From contig DAHXNZ010000006.1 of the NCBI GenBank assembly GCA_027365105.1, positions 1-64,000 on the forward strand: DNA of 64,000 bases, given 5' to 3'. Numbering within the stretch: the stretch's first letter is position 1; every line of letters starts with the position of its first letter. Below the pieces are notes generated by a model. That model was not told where the DNA came from and did no database searches. It saw only the letters and a program-made list of their open reading frames with translations. A program made the translations under genes and the position numbers. Shown here piece by piece: positions 1 to 10,900 of this stretch. This stretch comes from Thermoplasmata archaeon (GTDB lineage: Archaea > Thermoplasmatota > Thermoplasmata > Lutacidiplasmatales > UBA184).

Positions 1-1
1 G

Positions 2-112
2 GACGGCCCGACAGTAGTCCGCGAGCTGGAGCGATGGAAGGCCGAAGTAAAATCGTGGCCGATCACTCTTGACCCCCAAGACGCCCGAGAGCTACGGAGA
101 CGGCTCCCCTAG
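2..112 (+). CDS. C-terminal end of an unidentified protein (partial)
   Basis: The frame starting at base 2 is open from the window edge to a TAG at 110-112 and reads as a charged helical tail (RELERWKAEVKSW, then DPQDARELRRRLP). The amino-acid composition and codon use look like a genuine protein end. Only 36 residues are visible, so no family can be assigned. It lies on the same strand as the M16 pair, 128 nt upstream, and could belong to the same transcript. It could also be chance open frame in GC-rich DNA. Confidence 0.35.
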   Translation, partial: DGPTVVRELERWKAEVKSWPITLDPQDARELRRRLP

Positions 113-240
113 TTTTGTCCCAAGGTCGATGGAGCGGCTCCCGGCCCCGGCACCGGAAGCCACCGGCCGGTGCCTTGGGGTTCGCCGGGCCCCCCGGCCC
201 GAGGGTTGCTCCTTATCTGGGTTGGGTGCAGGGGGGAGCC

Positions 241-1551
241 ATGGGGATCGCGTCCCCTCCTGAGCCACCGGCCACCCGACGGTTCGTCCTGTCCAACGGC
301 CTCAAGGTCCTCCTGGCCCGGTTGCCGGAGAGCCCGACCGTCAGCGTCTGGGTCTGGTACCGCGTGGGATCCCGACAGGAGCGGCCGGGCATCACCGGAG
401 CCTCCCACTGGATCGAGCATCTGCTCTTCCAGGGCAGCCCCCGGTACGGCAAGGGCGAGATGGACCGGGCGATCATCGAGGTCGGCGGGAGCCTGAACGC
501 CTTCACCGACAGCGACTTTACCGCCTACTTCAGCACGGTGCCCCGGGCGCACTGGGCGATCCCCCTCGACATCGAATCGGATCGGATGACCCGCGCCCGG
601 CTGGACGACGACGAGGTCGAGCGGGAACGGACGATCGTCCTGTCGGAGCGCGAAGGCAACGAGAACTGGCCCCAGTTCCGGGTCGAAGAGGAGCTCTACG
701 AACTCGCGTTCCGGGAACACCCCTATCGCTGGGACGCCCTCGGACGCCGGGAGGATATCGAACGGATCACCCCCGGCGAACTCCGGGACTACTACCGGCG
801 GTTCTACGGCCCCCAGAACGCGACCCTGGTCGTGGCCGGGGATCTTGCCCTGGGGCGGCTGCGGACCGAGATCGAACGGCGGTTCGCGGGACTACCGGGT
901 ACCGGAGAGGTGCCGAAGGCCCTTCCGCCCGAACCCGAGGGCCACGGAGAGCGGCGGGCGACGCTCCACGGACCCGGCACCACGCCCTATCTCGAGATGG
1001 GCTGGAGGGCGCCGCCGCTCGACTCCCCCGATACCCCGGCCCTGCTGGTCCTGGACGCTCTCTTGGGCGGCGAAGTGCCGCTCTTCCATCCCGGATGGGT
1101 GGGCGGCCCGGGGTCCGACCACCCCAACTGCCGGCTCTACCGGGCCCTCGTCGATCCGGGCCTCGCCGTCCGGGCCACGAGCCGCTGGCACCCCCGGGTC
1201 GATCCGGGCCTCTTCACGATCCAGGTCCAGGCGGCCCCCGGAGTGACCCCCGAACGACTGGAGGCGGCGGTCCTGAAGCAGATCGACCGGCTCCGTCGGA
1301 CCCGGCCGGCCCCCCGGGAGCTGGCCGAGATCCGCACCCGGGCCCGCCGGGGCTATGCCGCGGCCTACGAGGGAGCGAGCCGAACCGCGTTCCGGCTCGG
1401 CTTCTTCGAGACCCTCGGCGGACGCGCCTTCGAGCGCCGACTCTTCAACGCCCTGAACCGGGTCCAGCCGCCCGAGGTCCGGAGCCTCGCCGAACGCCTC
1501 TTCGGAGTCGAGGCACGCTGCACCGTCGTCTACGAACCGAGGAGGCGATGA
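241..1551 (+). CDS. M16 family zinc metallopeptidase, catalytic subunit
   Basis: A pitrilysin/processing-peptidase type zinc protease of about 436 aa. The inverted zinc motif HxxEH is intact (SHWIEHLLF, near residue 58), and a downstream Glu lies in the 'VLSEREGN' helix about 75 residues later, as expected for the third zinc ligand. Further family features are 'GGSLNAFTDSDFTAYF' and 'RRFYGPQNATLVVAGD'. I chose the ATG at 241, after the purine-rich GGGGGGAGCC, because the homology begins soon after it (RRFVLSNGLKVLLARL). The ORF-track start at 115 adds a low-complexity Pro/Arg stretch. No signal peptide is seen, so it is probably cytoplasmic. Three nucleotides separate it from the next gene, which encodes its likely inactive partner. 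Confidence 0.9.
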   Translation: MGIASPPEPPATRRFVLSNGLKVLLARLPESPTVSVWVWYRVGSRQERPGITGASHWIEHLLFQGSPRYGKGEMDRAIIEVGGSLNAFTDSDFTAYFSTVPRAHWAIPLDIESDRMTRARLDDDEVERERTIVLSEREGNENWPQFRVEEELYELAFREHPYRWDALGRREDIERITPGELRDYYRRFYGPQNATLVVAGDLALGRLRTEIERRFAGLPGTGEVPKALPPEPEGHGERRATLHGPGTTPYLEMGWRAPPLDSPDTPALLVLDALLGGEVPLFHPGWVGGPGSDHPNCRLYRALVDPGLAVRATSRWHPRVDPGLFTIQVQAAPGVTPERLEAAVLKQIDRLRRTRPAPRELAEIRTRARRGYAAAYEGASRTAFRLGFFETLGGRAFERRLFNALNRVQPPEVRSLAERLFGVEARCTVVYEPRRR

Positions 1552-1554
1552 GCG

Positions 1555-2823
1555 ATGGCTGACCCTCGGGATCCGCGGCAGATGTCGTTCCACGAACTTC
1601 CCGGAGGGGCCCGCCTGGTCGTTCAGCCGGCCCCCACCGGAGGGACGAGCTTTGCCGCCAGCTACCTCGGCCCCGCCGGCTCCGGATTTGATCCCCGCGG
1701 CCAGGAAGGTCTGGCCGAGATCACCGCCGAAACGCTGCTGGCCGGAACGACCGGATCCAACCGGCCCCAGCTCTTCCGCCGCCTCGACCGGCTGGGCGGC
1801 GCGCTGACGGTCTCCACCGACCCGGAAGTGGTCCATCTCCGACTGACCGGGCCGGCCGAGGAGTCTTACCGGTTGCTCGAACTGATGGCGGAGGTCCTCC
1901 AGGCTCCCCGATTCGAACCGGATGAGTTTGACCGGATCCGCCGGGAACTCGCCGAGGCCCGGCTCCGCGAACACCGGATCGCTTCGTTGCGGGCCGAGGC
2001 GGAGCTGCGGCACCGCCTGTTTCCGGTCGGGCACCCGTACCGGGAGACCGGAACGGGTACCGATCGCTCGCTCGCCCGGATCCGCCCGGCCGATCTGCAC
2101 TCCTTTTACCGCCGCCATTACTCGGGCCGGGGCGCGGCCGTCGCCATCACCCACCCCGGCCCGGTCGAACCGGTCGTCCGGGCCCTGTCGGAGCTCTTCG
2201 ACCATTGGCCCGCCCAACGCCCACCCGGCCGGCTCAAGTTTCCGGCTCCGCGGGCGGCACCGGGGGGCCCGCGGCGGATCCCCCTACCGGGACAGTCCCA
2301 GGTCGAGATCCGGATCGGTTCGGCCAGCTTCCCGCGAAGCTCGCCGTTCTACCCCGCCGGTGAACTGGCCGACGAGCTCCTCGGCGCCCGCCCCGTGCTC
2401 TCCCGTCTCTTCCAGGTCATCCGGGAGCGCGAGGGACTGGTCTATCATGCCTCGAGCCACCTGACGGCCCTCGCTGGGGGCGGCTATTGGGAACTCCAGG
2501 CCGGGACGGCCCCCCGTCATGCCGCGAAGGTTCTGCGCCTGCTGGAGTCGGAAGTGGAGCGTCTTGCCTCGGAACTCCCGACCGAGGCGGAACTCGCCCG
2601 AATCCGGGAAAGCGCGATCGGCGAGATCCCATTGGGACTCGAAACGGCCACGACGGCCCACGAATGGGCGGTGGAGGTCGCCCGGTTCGGGCTTCCCGAA
2701 ACCCACCTGATCGGCTGGCCGGACCGGATCCGGGCCGTCTCCGCAGCGCAGCTTCGGGAGGCGTGGCAGACAGGGTTTGCGCAAGCTCCAAGAGCTGCTG
2801 TCCTGGCGGGACCCATCCCGTAG
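1555..2823 (+). CDS. M16 family peptidase-like protein, non-catalytic subunit
   Basis: A 422-aa M16 fold protein directly downstream of the catalytic subunit, with GGAGG about 9 nt before its ATG. The fold is recognisable from 'GLAEITAETLLAGTTG', 'RLGGALTVSTDPEVVHLRL', 'HPYRETGTGT' and 'REREGLVYHASSHL'. At the position of HxxEH it has AEITAE, so both zinc histidines are absent. It does carry the Arg/Tyr-type region of the C-terminal substrate-binding half. By analogy with two-subunit M16B enzymes (bacterial YmxG-like pairs, mitochondrial MPP alpha/beta), the two products probably form a heterodimer with one active site (inference). The following 147 nt up to the convergent gene hold no feature I can identify. 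Confidence 0.85.
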   Translation: MADPRDPRQMSFHELPGGARLVVQPAPTGGTSFAASYLGPAGSGFDPRGQEGLAEITAETLLAGTTGSNRPQLFRRLDRLGGALTVSTDPEVVHLRLTGPAEESYRLLELMAEVLQAPRFEPDEFDRIRRELAEARLREHRIASLRAEAELRHRLFPVGHPYRETGTGTDRSLARIRPADLHSFYRRHYSGRGAAVAITHPGPVEPVVRALSELFDHWPAQRPPGRLKFPAPRAAPGGPRRIPLPGQSQVEIRIGSASFPRSSPFYPAGELADELLGARPVLSRLFQVIREREGLVYHASSHLTALAGGGYWELQAGTAPRHAAKVLRLLESEVERLASELPTEAELARIRESAIGEIPLGLETATTAHEWAVEVARFGLPETHLIGWPDRIRAVSAAQLREAWQTGFAQAPRAAVLAGPIP

Positions 2824-2970
2824 CCCTGCCCGAAGTTCCCGAGATGCCATCCCACGGTCCAGAGACTAGGCCAGCACGACGGTAACGCCACCCCTCCATC
2901 CGCTGGGGAAGGCGCCGAAGGAGGAACTGGGCCAATCCTTGACCAAGCCCCCCGCGTGGCTCGGTGCTTC

Positions 2971-3408
2971 CTACCGGGCCCCCACCGTCTGGGTTCCCCC
3001 GCCGCCCGACCCCTCTGAACCCGAGGAGCCGCCGCCGGAGGTCAGCCGCGGGATCACAAACGCCCCGATCAGCAGGAATCCAACCAGAAGCAGGATCGTG
3101 ATGCCGATGATCGACGAATACGGGACAGCGGTCGCCGATGTGTAGGTGAGCCCGTTGCCGATGAGCGGAATCGGGTTCTTCGGAGCGAGGAGGGTAAAGA
3201 TGCCCCAGGTGACGCCGACGAAGATCGCCGTTATCAGCGTATCGCCCGCGCCAAATGGATACCCGTCCGGCAGCGGGTGATAGCGCAGCGCGAGGTAGAG
3301 AAACACCAGGATCAGACAGATCAGCAGGACCCAGACCAGGAACATGCCGACAACCAAGTAGAGAATCCCGAACGCGACCAGTGCCAAGGCGTAGAGCGGT
3401 ACATCCAT
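2971..3408 (-). CDS. Small three-pass membrane protein with Gly/Ser-rich tail
   Basis: A 145-aa hydrophobic protein of unknown function. Its first ~40 residues are almost uninterrupted hydrophobic sequence (probably two helices). A segment around residues 55-70 (TLITAIFVGVTWGIFTLLA) and another near 95-118 follow. The end is low complexity (TSGGGSSGSEGSGGGG). It is the last gene of the unit led by the 12464 promoter. Its ATG follows the 1515-aa surface protein by 42 nt and has GGAGGT about 9 nt upstream. The context suggests an accessory of the surface proteins, but nothing in the sequence gives a function. Confidence 0.7.
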   Translation of the reverse strand: MDVPLYALALVAFGILYLVVGMFLVWVLLICLILVFLYLALRYHPLPDGYPFGAGDTLITAIFVGVTWGIFTLLAPKNPIPLIGNGLTYTSATAVPYSSIIGITILLLVGFLLIGAFVIPRLTSGGGSSGSEGSGGGGTQTVGAR

Positions 3409-3450
3409 CTCTTCCTGACCTCCGTTTCGTTTCCGTTTACCTGACCCACT

Positions 3451-6400
3451 CTACTTCTTTGCTGCCGGAGGCCGGTAGATGGTCATGGGTTCGCTTGCCG
3501 GAGTTGTGGACGGCCCCTTGGACGAAGCCGCAGTCGTCGGTCCAGCATTCGATGAGGGAGCCGTCCGGGCCGGCGGTTGGGATCCGCCCTTCCGCTTCGG
3601 TCCCTGCGACCGCCGGATCACGAACGCGACCACCAGGCCGATGACCAGGAGCACGGCAAGCAGCCCGAACGAGACCGCCGCGGTGGTCGTCGCAGTGCCG
3701 GAAGTTGAGGATGAACTCCCCTGGTTGTTGGGCGCGAATCCCGCCAACTCCGTGACCGGTCCCGAGACGGTGAGCGTCAGGGTGGCATTCGTACCGGTGT
3801 AACTCGCGGCCCCGGTACCGGTCCAGTTGGTGAAGTGGTAGCCCGACTGGGCGGCCGCGGAAACGCTGAGGGTCGTCCCGGAGACGACCCACTGGGTCGC
3901 CTGGCTCACGTTGCCACCCGCCGCGGCCTGGAGGGTCACGAGATACTGGGTGACGAAGCTGATCGTCAGGCTGGAGTTTGAGGTCACCGACACGGATGAG
4001 GGGTTGGTGCTCGCCGAGACATACCGGATCCCAGGGCCGCCTGAAACGACGGGGACCGAAAGCGCATAGCTCCCGTTGAGACCGGTGAAGCTGAGCGTGC
4101 CCGAGGTCGTAGACAGGCCCGTAGCGCCCACCACCGCTCCCCATGCCAGCCCCGAGGGGATACCACTGACGCTAACCGTCAGTGTGTAGGTCGCCGGAGC
4201 GGGCGGCACGTAGATCGCGAAGTTTGGCACCTCGTAGGTCGGCCCGGAGAGGTTGAGCGTGAGCACCGCACCGGTGAGGTTGTAGGTCCCGGTCCAACCC
4301 AACGCGTAGAAGCCCGGGTTTGGCACCGCGGTGAGGTTGACGAGGGTGCCCGAATCGTTCCAGTACGTGCCGGCCGAGGGCTGGGAACTCCCGTTCGGGG
4401 TCGATCCAATCTGCAGCAGGTACTGGGTCAGGTAGGTGATCGAGATGTTGCCGTCCGCATTGATCCGCAGTCCCGATGGTGTCAGGACGAAGCCCGTGGT
4501 GATCGAGGACTCAACATACCGAGTTCCGGCGGTGGACGCGTAGATCGTGGGGGTGGAGAAGGCGTAGGTGCCGTTCGTCAGGTTGCCGATCGAAAGCGGG
4601 CTGGGACCGCTATAAGCCAGCGATCCGAGCCGGACCGTAATCGCAGTCCCCGAGGGGAGGCCCACCGCCTGGATGGTCACCGTAAACTGGCTGATAATCA
4701 ACCGGAATGTGGCGACCTCATCGACGACTCCCCGGACCGTTACCCGGATCGTCGCGTTGGTGGACGAGACCGAGCCGGCGCCGGTTCCACTCCAGTGGAC
4801 GAACTCATACCCGGCGGACGGCGTGGCGGTCAGGTTCACGGTGGCTCCGGGGTGCACCCAGAGCAGGTTGGGGGAGACCGAGCCGCCGGGACCTGCACTC
4901 GCGGCAAGCTGGTACTCAGGGGAGTAGGTAATCGAAACGATCGAGGCCACCGAGAAATTCAGGCGGCCCGGGACCGAGTTGACCGTGTAGTTGGCGAAGA
5001 GGTTCCCGGTCTCGAGGGAGAGCACGGCGATGGAGGACGGATAGTAGGCGACGCCGGTTTGGGTGTAGACCGTGCTCGCGTTGAGGGTGTAGCTGCCGGT
5101 CAACATCGTGAGCTGGGTCGAGCCTCCACTGGTCCCTCCGAAGTTCGAGGCGGCGGTGCCTCCGAATCCGAACGACCACTGGGTCCCCTGCGGAAGCCCA
5201 CGCTCTTCGTAGGTGACGTTGACGGAACTTCCGGCGATCGGTTCCAGGCGATACTGAATCGTCACGAAACTACTGGTCAGGACGGAGAGGGGAGACTGGA
5301 CGCTGGGGTAGGGAACGTAGACCTCGGTCTGGTTGTAGTAGACCGACCACGCCGTGAAGTTCACCGGCCCGACACTCCCGCTATAGTCCAGGTAGGTCAG
5401 GTTGGTGAACGAGTTGGTCCCATTGACCGTCAGCCCCCAGAGGGTACCGTTGGGGAGCCCGGTCTCCGTGAAATTGTAGGTGTAGTTGATGGCGGTACAG
5501 ACGCCATAATCGCAGATGTTCAGGAGCTTGAAGTTGGCCGTTTCGTTGATCGGCCCATGCACGGTCGCGGTCCCGTTCGGGCTGGTCGTCGTGAAGCTTC
5601 CATTCCCCGTCCCCGTCCAGGACTGGAAGGAAAGGTTGAAGCAGCCATAACAGGTGGCCATCGACGTGGAGAGCGCCGTCACCGAGTAGGCCAGGGTCGA
5701 GTTAGACAGATACCAACTCACCCCGGGAGTCGGGGTGACCGCCTGATTTGCGCAGTAGGCGTTGTAGGTGTAGGGGCCACACGCGACCAGGCTGGCCTGG
5801 TAGGGGGAGGCCGGGGGAACCGTCGAGACAATGACCTGGAAGGACTCGTTGAAGTCGACCGAAACGTTCGTCGGGGCGGATGACGCGACGAGGACCGGCG
5901 AGCTGGGATGCGGCGTGGGCACGTAGGCGACCCCGTAGCTCACGTTGACCCAGGGCGTGGTGAAGGGGTACGAGTAGTTGACCGGCACCCCGCTCACCGC
6001 GAGGTTGACGCCCGCAGCCCCCTGGCGCTCATTCCCGAGGACGTTGACCGACCAGTTTTGCCCTGACGGAAGGTGAAACTCCTGGAAGTTCAGGGTCGAT
6101 CCGATCCCGGTAAAGAGCTGAGAGATCTCGATGTGGGTATTGCCATAGAGGTAGGGCCAGAAACAGCCCCCGGTCACGTTCCAGACCGGGCAGGAGACCT
6201 GGCTCCAGGCAAGGGTCGGGGTCGAATTGACCATCACCATGCTGGACTGGTAACCGTCCCAGGAGTCGCCCGAAAGCCGGGCCGTCGCCGGAGAAACCAC
6301 GTACGGGCCGGAGAAGCTCGAGGCGTTATTGGTCGAATAGCCGAACAACTGGGTGGTGGCGCCGCAGTAACCGGAGTAGCCGAAGAGCGTGTAGCATCGG

Positions 6401-7998
6401 GTATAGTTCAGGTAGGAAGCCTGAACGTAGACTTCGCCGCTCGGGGAAACAGCGATCGACGGGTTGTAAACCGCGGATTCGATCGAAAAGTCCGCGACCG
6501 ACACGCTCGGATAGACGAGGCGCGCCGTGCCCCAGCTCGACCCGTTGTTCGTAGAACTGTCGATCCAGATGCTGTTGGGGGTCTCGTCGTTATAGCAGTA
6601 AGGAGGATTGGCGTAGTAGTAACAGTACTTCCCAAACAGGCCCCCGCTATAGACCGCATAGAGTTCGTTGTTCGATGTGGAGTAGGCCAGCTTGGGGGCC
6701 GTCATCACGAGCGGGTACCAGTAGCCGATACTGTTGCCGGCCGGCACGACCTGGACCTTGGAGTAGTTGAAAGAGCTGCCATTGTTGGTCGAGCGGGCGA
6801 GCATGACGGTCACGGTGAAGGTCGAGCCGCAGTTGGCCCCCTGGCAGTAGTTGCTCACCACGGTGTAGTTCGTGATGTAGGCCATGAAGAGCTCCCCCGA
6901 TGGGCTCACCAGCATATTGGCTGCTGTCGCTCCGCTGGTCAGTGTGCCGTAGTAGCTTCCGCGCTGGACCGGCAGATTGATCATCGAACCCCAGCTGCTT
7001 CCGCCATCGGTGGAGACGACCATATGGATCTGGGCGGAGACGTAATAGTAAGCGGGATTGGTCAGGTTCTCCCACGCCAGGTAGAGCGTGTCGCCGAAGA
7101 CCGCCAGGTTCGGAGCCTGCGGATCCTGCATGCCGGAATAATTTCGGTTCAGGTTCGAGGCCGATTGGTTGATGATCTGCGGGGTCGTCCAATTGGCCCC
7201 GTTGTTGAAGCTCTCGGTGAAGACCAGGCGGTCAAAGGTCAGGCACTGAAGGCTGTACATTTCAGGGAAAACGTCGTAGCAGCCCGGGACGGTGTAGTTT
7301 CCGACCGACCAGTTGTACTCGATGTAGGCGAGTGCCAACGTGCCGTTCGGCAAGGCAACCATGGTAGGAGACCACGCGCTCGGGTAGTCGTTGGTGTGGG
7401 TCGCGTTCGAGCAGCTCGAATCGGCCAGATAGGTGGGGGTCGACCAGTTGGAGGCGTTACCCTTGGAGACGGAGATGCCGATCTCGCTCGTCGTGTAGGC
7501 CCGGGTCGCGGCGCATCCGCTCTGGTTGGTCATTGCGGTGTAGGCGACCGCATAGTACCCGGTCGAGGTGTGGACCAACACCGGCGAGTTGGTATTGTTG
7601 ACACAGACCCCGGAGTAGTACAGATAGACGTTATTGCAGGTCTGGTTGGCCGGCGAGGGGTTCGCGATCTGGTGCCCCGTCAGGAAGACGCCGCGTCCGG
7701 CCGAGGGCGCCGATCCGACATTTGCAGTGGGGCCGCCGGGGGCGGGGGCCGTGACAACCGGCGATGCGGCCGGCCCGGGAACTGCGGCACCGGGGGCAAC
7801 GGCAGCGATCGGGCGGGTGGCGTTCCCGCTCGACGCCTTCCCATGGAGCTGCGGGGTCGAAGGCGCTGTCGGGCTGGAGAGTTGGACCGTGCTGACCGCC
7901 ATCGAGACCACGACCAGGGCCAGCAAGGCAACAACGGCCCAACGCGGAACGGCTCGTTTCATCTGAAGGGGCGTCCTGAAGAAGTGCGGCATGCTCAT
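3451..7998 (-). CDS. Giant surface protein: Asp-box propeller plus InlB-like repeats, C-terminal anchor
   Basis: A 1515-aa secreted, membrane-anchored protein. An N-terminal hydrophobic segment (about residues 18-40, VVALLALVVVSMAVSTV) acts as signal or anchor. Residues ~100-650 contain Asp-box-like motifs (STDGGSSWG, STNNGSSF, SSTNNGSSWG) typical of sialidase/BNR beta-propellers. Residues ~780-1400 alternate 'TETGLPNGTLWG' modules with InlB/bacterial-repeat modules (YEFVHWSGTGAGSVSSTNA). A C-terminal helix near 1425-1448 is followed by a basic, Ser/Pro-rich cytoplasmic tail. N-glycosylation sequons are very frequent. The ATG overlaps the stop of the upstream giant gene (ATGA), with GGAGGT a few nt upstream, so it is probably translationally coupled. 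A glycan-binding or hydrolytic role is possible, but the propeller catalytic residues were not identified. Confidence 0.88.
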   Translation of the reverse strand: MSMPHFFRTPLQMKRAVPRWAVVALLALVVVSMAVSTVQLSSPTAPSTPQLHGKASSGNATRPIAAVAPGAAVPGPAASPVVTAPAPGGPTANVGSAPSAGRGVFLTGHQIANPSPANQTCNNVYLYYSGVCVNNTNSPVLVHTSTGYYAVAYTAMTNQSGCAATRAYTTSEIGISVSKGNASNWSTPTYLADSSCSNATHTNDYPSAWSPTMVALPNGTLALAYIEYNWSVGNYTVPGCYDVFPEMYSLQCLTFDRLVFTESFNNGANWTTPQIINQSASNLNRNYSGMQDPQAPNLAVFGDTLYLAWENLTNPAYYYVSAQIHMVVSTDGGSSWGSMINLPVQRGSYYGTLTSGATAANMLVSPSGELFMAYITNYTVVSNYCQGANCGSTFTVTVMLARSTNNGSSFNYSKVQVVPAGNSIGYWYPLVMTAPKLAYSTSNNELYAVYSGGLFGKYCYYYANPPYCYNDETPNSIWIDSSTNNGSSWGTARLVYPSVSVADFSIESAVYNPSIAVSPSGEVYVQASYLNYTRCYTLFGYSGYCGATTQLFGYSTNNASSFSGPYVVSPATARLSGDSWDGYQSSMVMVNSTPTLAWSQVSCPVWNVTGGCFWPYLYGNTHIEISQLFTGIGSTLNFQEFHLPSGQNWSVNVLGNERQGAAGVNLAVSGVPVNYSYPFTTPWVNVSYGVAYVPTPHPSSPVLVASSAPTNVSVDFNESFQVIVSTVPPASPYQASLVACGPYTYNAYCANQAVTPTPGVSWYLSNSTLAYSVTALSTSMATCYGCFNLSFQSWTGTGNGSFTTTSPNGTATVHGPINETANFKLLNICDYGVCTAINYTYNFTETGLPNGTLWGLTVNGTNSFTNLTYLDYSGSVGPVNFTAWSVYYNQTEVYVPYPSVQSPLSVLTSSFVTIQYRLEPIAGSSVNVTYEERGLPQGTQWSFGFGGTAASNFGGTSGGSTQLTMLTGSYTLNASTVYTQTGVAYYPSSIAVLSLETGNLFANYTVNSVPGRLNFSVASIVSITYSPEYQLAASAGPGGSVSPNLLWVHPGATVNLTATPSAGYEFVHWSGTGAGSVSSTNATIRVTVRGVVDEVATFRLIISQFTVTIQAVGLPSGTAITVRLGSLAYSGPSPLSIGNLTNGTYAFSTPTIYASTAGTRYVESSITTGFVLTPSGLRINADGNISITYLTQYLLQIGSTPNGSSQPSAGTYWNDSGTLVNLTAVPNPGFYALGWTGTYNLTGAVLTLNLSGPTYEVPNFAIYVPPAPATYTLTVSVSGIPSGLAWGAVVGATGLSTTSGTLSFTGLNGSYALSVPVVSGGPGIRYVSASTNPSSVSVTSNSSLTISFVTQYLVTLQAAAGGNVSQATQWVVSGTTLSVSAAAQSGYHFTNWTGTGAASYTGTNATLTLTVSGPVTELAGFAPNNQGSSSSTSGTATTTAAVSFGLLAVLLVIGLVVAFVIRRSQGPKRKGGSQPPARTAPSSNAGPTTAASSKGPSTTPASEPMTIYRPPAAKK

Positions 7999-10900
7999 GA
8001 TTTACCTCCGGCCGGAGGGGTAGGGGGTCGGTTCGGGACCCCGGTGGAGGCGGGAGGGTTTCGGCGGCGGCGGAAGATCAGCAGACCCACCACGAGGCCG
8101 ACGACGAGGCCCACCACGGAGAGTCCCGCAATCCCGGTCGGGGATCCGACCGCGGCGATGAATCCGCTCGAACTGGCCGGCGGAGGGACCTGGGCGAAGG
8201 TCGCGACCTCCGTCATCGGGGAGTTTACCGTCAGCGTCCAGTTGGGAGAGGTCCCCGTGTAGGCGGAACCGCCGGTCCCGACCCACCCGACGAAAAGGTA
8301 CCCCTTTGCCGGAGTGGCGTTGAGCAGAAGCGAGGTGCCGGCGGTGACAAACGAGTCTGCACTCGAAGGCGAGGTGACGACCCCGCCGGGAGTCGACTCG
8401 ATCAGGACCTTGTACTGGGTAGCAAACGAGATCGCGATGGAACTGTTCGATGATACGGACACCGACTTCTGGGGCACTACGGGGACGTACTGGGTCGACC
8501 CGTCAGGAGAGTAGGTCGGGGAAACCGTCAGCGAGTAGGTGCCCGAAAGGAGATTGGTCACGTTGATCCATGGGGTCGTAGACGTGTACCGGATTCCCTC
8601 CCAGGTAATCGACCAGCTTGTCCCGGGAAGGAGCGGCGAGACATCGTGGAGCCCGACCACATACCTCGGGGGAGGCGGGATCACGATCTGCGAGAAGGTG
8701 GCGACCTCACTGACCGGCGATCCAGGGAAGATCGTGGCCAACTGGTTCGGGCCAGTGAAGCTGCCGATCCCCGACCCGATCCAGCCGCTGAAATCGTAGC
8801 CGGAGGCGGGAGTGGCCTGGAGGCTGACGCTGGCCAGGGCGTTGACCCAGGTCGGCTGGCTGGACGTCACACCGTTGATCGTCAGGGTGGCCGTGCCCCC
8901 GTTCCCGGCCACCAGATTGACCAGGTATTGAGTCGTGAACTTGATGTTGATCACAGTGAACCCCGAAGTGCAGGTCGTGGACGGGACCGTCCCAGGCACC
9001 CACCGGGTTCCCGAACTCAGGCTGGAGTTGAGGTAGGCATCCGGAACGCTCAGGGCGTACTGCCCGGAGGTGCCGGCCGAACAGGAGTAGAGGTTGGGAA
9101 CGACGAGTGTGGAGGAGTCCGAGGAGTAACCGGTGGATCCAACCTGGACTGTCCAGTAGGTCCCGTTCGGGATTCCGGTCTCCGTAAAGGTGAGGTTGAA
9201 CCGATTCGCCGGCAGCGCACTGAACCCGGCGGTCTCGGTGATCGGCCCCCCGACGGTCACATTCATGCTGGCGTTGATCCCCGTATACGAACCGATGCCG
9301 CTCCCCTGCCAGCCCGAGAAGGCGTAGTTGGGATGCGCGGTAGCGGTGTAGTGGAGTGTGGTCCCGGGAGCCACCCAGGCACTCGCGGGTCCGCTCACGG
9401 ATCCCCCGAACGCGCCCGAGGCGATCACGTGGTAGGAGAGCGCGAAGGTAATGTTGAAGGTCTGGCTACCCGTGACCGACAGGGTCGGGCCGAACGAGAG
9501 CGGGGCATAGGCGACCGTGTCGTTGGCCGAAGCATCGACCGGATATCCGGCCACCTGGAAAACGCCGGGATGGGTGGTCACGTTGATCCATGGATTCGCC
9601 GAGCTCGCAATCGAACCGTTGAAGCCGATCTGCCAGGAGTCGCCGGTCCGGAGCTGTTGGGCGTGGAAGCTGACCGTGGCGAGCGGCGCGGCCACATCGA
9701 CATAGGCATACGAGAAATTCAGGTCGACGATCGGTGAGGCCGGAATGTTGATCAGCCCACCCGTCGAGGCCTGGCCGAAGTACTCCCAGCCGGCGGTCGA
9801 CGAGTTGGCCTGAATCCCGGAGATGGAGTAGGACCCGGTGTAGACTCCACTGACCGTCACGTTTCCAGGAGAGGTACCGGAGTAGGAGTGCCCGTCCAGG
9901 ACGAACGAGTAGCCCAAGCCGTTGGCCAGTCCCTTCGGGACAAAGGTGACGTTGTAGATCCCGAACGCCCCGAACCAGATCGTCTCATGGATCGGACCGT
10001 CGGTGTGGACGGTGGCGCTGGCTCCGGTCGTGTTGGCGGAACCCACCCCGGTGCCGGTAAAGAGGGAGACCGGATAGCTGGAACCAATGGAGCTGGGGCC
10101 GAGGGAGAGGTTGGTGCCGTTCTCGAAGTACCAGGGGAAGGCGGGATAGGTGTAATTGTAACTGTACGAACCAAACTGATAGTGATAGTAATAGTAGTAG
10201 CTGCTCCCGACCGTGAGGTACAGGTCCGCATTCTGGATTGTCGGTGGGTTGAAGTAGAATTCGATGCCAAAGAATGACTTGAAGGTCACGTTGACCGTAG
10301 TGTTCGTGACGTAGGCGTAGAACCCCGAGACGGGGGAAACGGCAATCATTTGCGACCAGAACCCGACGTCGATCGGCGGGGAAATGTAGAGGACGGCCGA
10401 GTTGTTCGGGAAGTTCAGGATCGTTACCGAGGTCAGGTTGGTCTTAAAGACGTTCCCGGAGAGGCTGAACGACCAGGTCTGGTTGGTGGGCAGTCCGGTC
10501 TCCTGGTAGGTGACCACATGGGTAATTCCATCCCAGAGGTGAGCCACCGTCAGGTTGTCATTGCCGGTATAATTATAGAAGAAGTTGTAGTAGTACACCC
10601 CGCCAACGATCTTGTACGAATAGTAATAGCTGAAGTCGTAGGGTTGGGGCAATCCGAACGCCGACACCGGCAGGTGGTTCGAATCGACGATCGTGGCCGA
10701 GTTGTAACCGGCCCAGGATCCTTCCATACCATAGAAGTTTGCCCCAGGTGAATACGTCACCAGTGTGGGAGATCCCCAAGCGAGGTTGTTGGTGCTGGTG
10801 GTCGCCCAGTAGGAGTAGGCGTAGCTGATCGGCGAGCAGCCCTGGCCGTAGCAGTAGGTGTTGTTCTGGACACCGTAGGTGAGATAGAACTGCCCGTTGC

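Noticed and set aside
892-2217. 441-aa minus-strand ORF across the M16 genes
   Set aside because: It is an antisense shadow. The plus-strand frames carry the peptidase motifs.
2824-2970. Terminator between convergent M16 and membrane-protein genes
   Set aside because: No T-run or strong hairpin is evident in either direction; termination there is expected but not visible.
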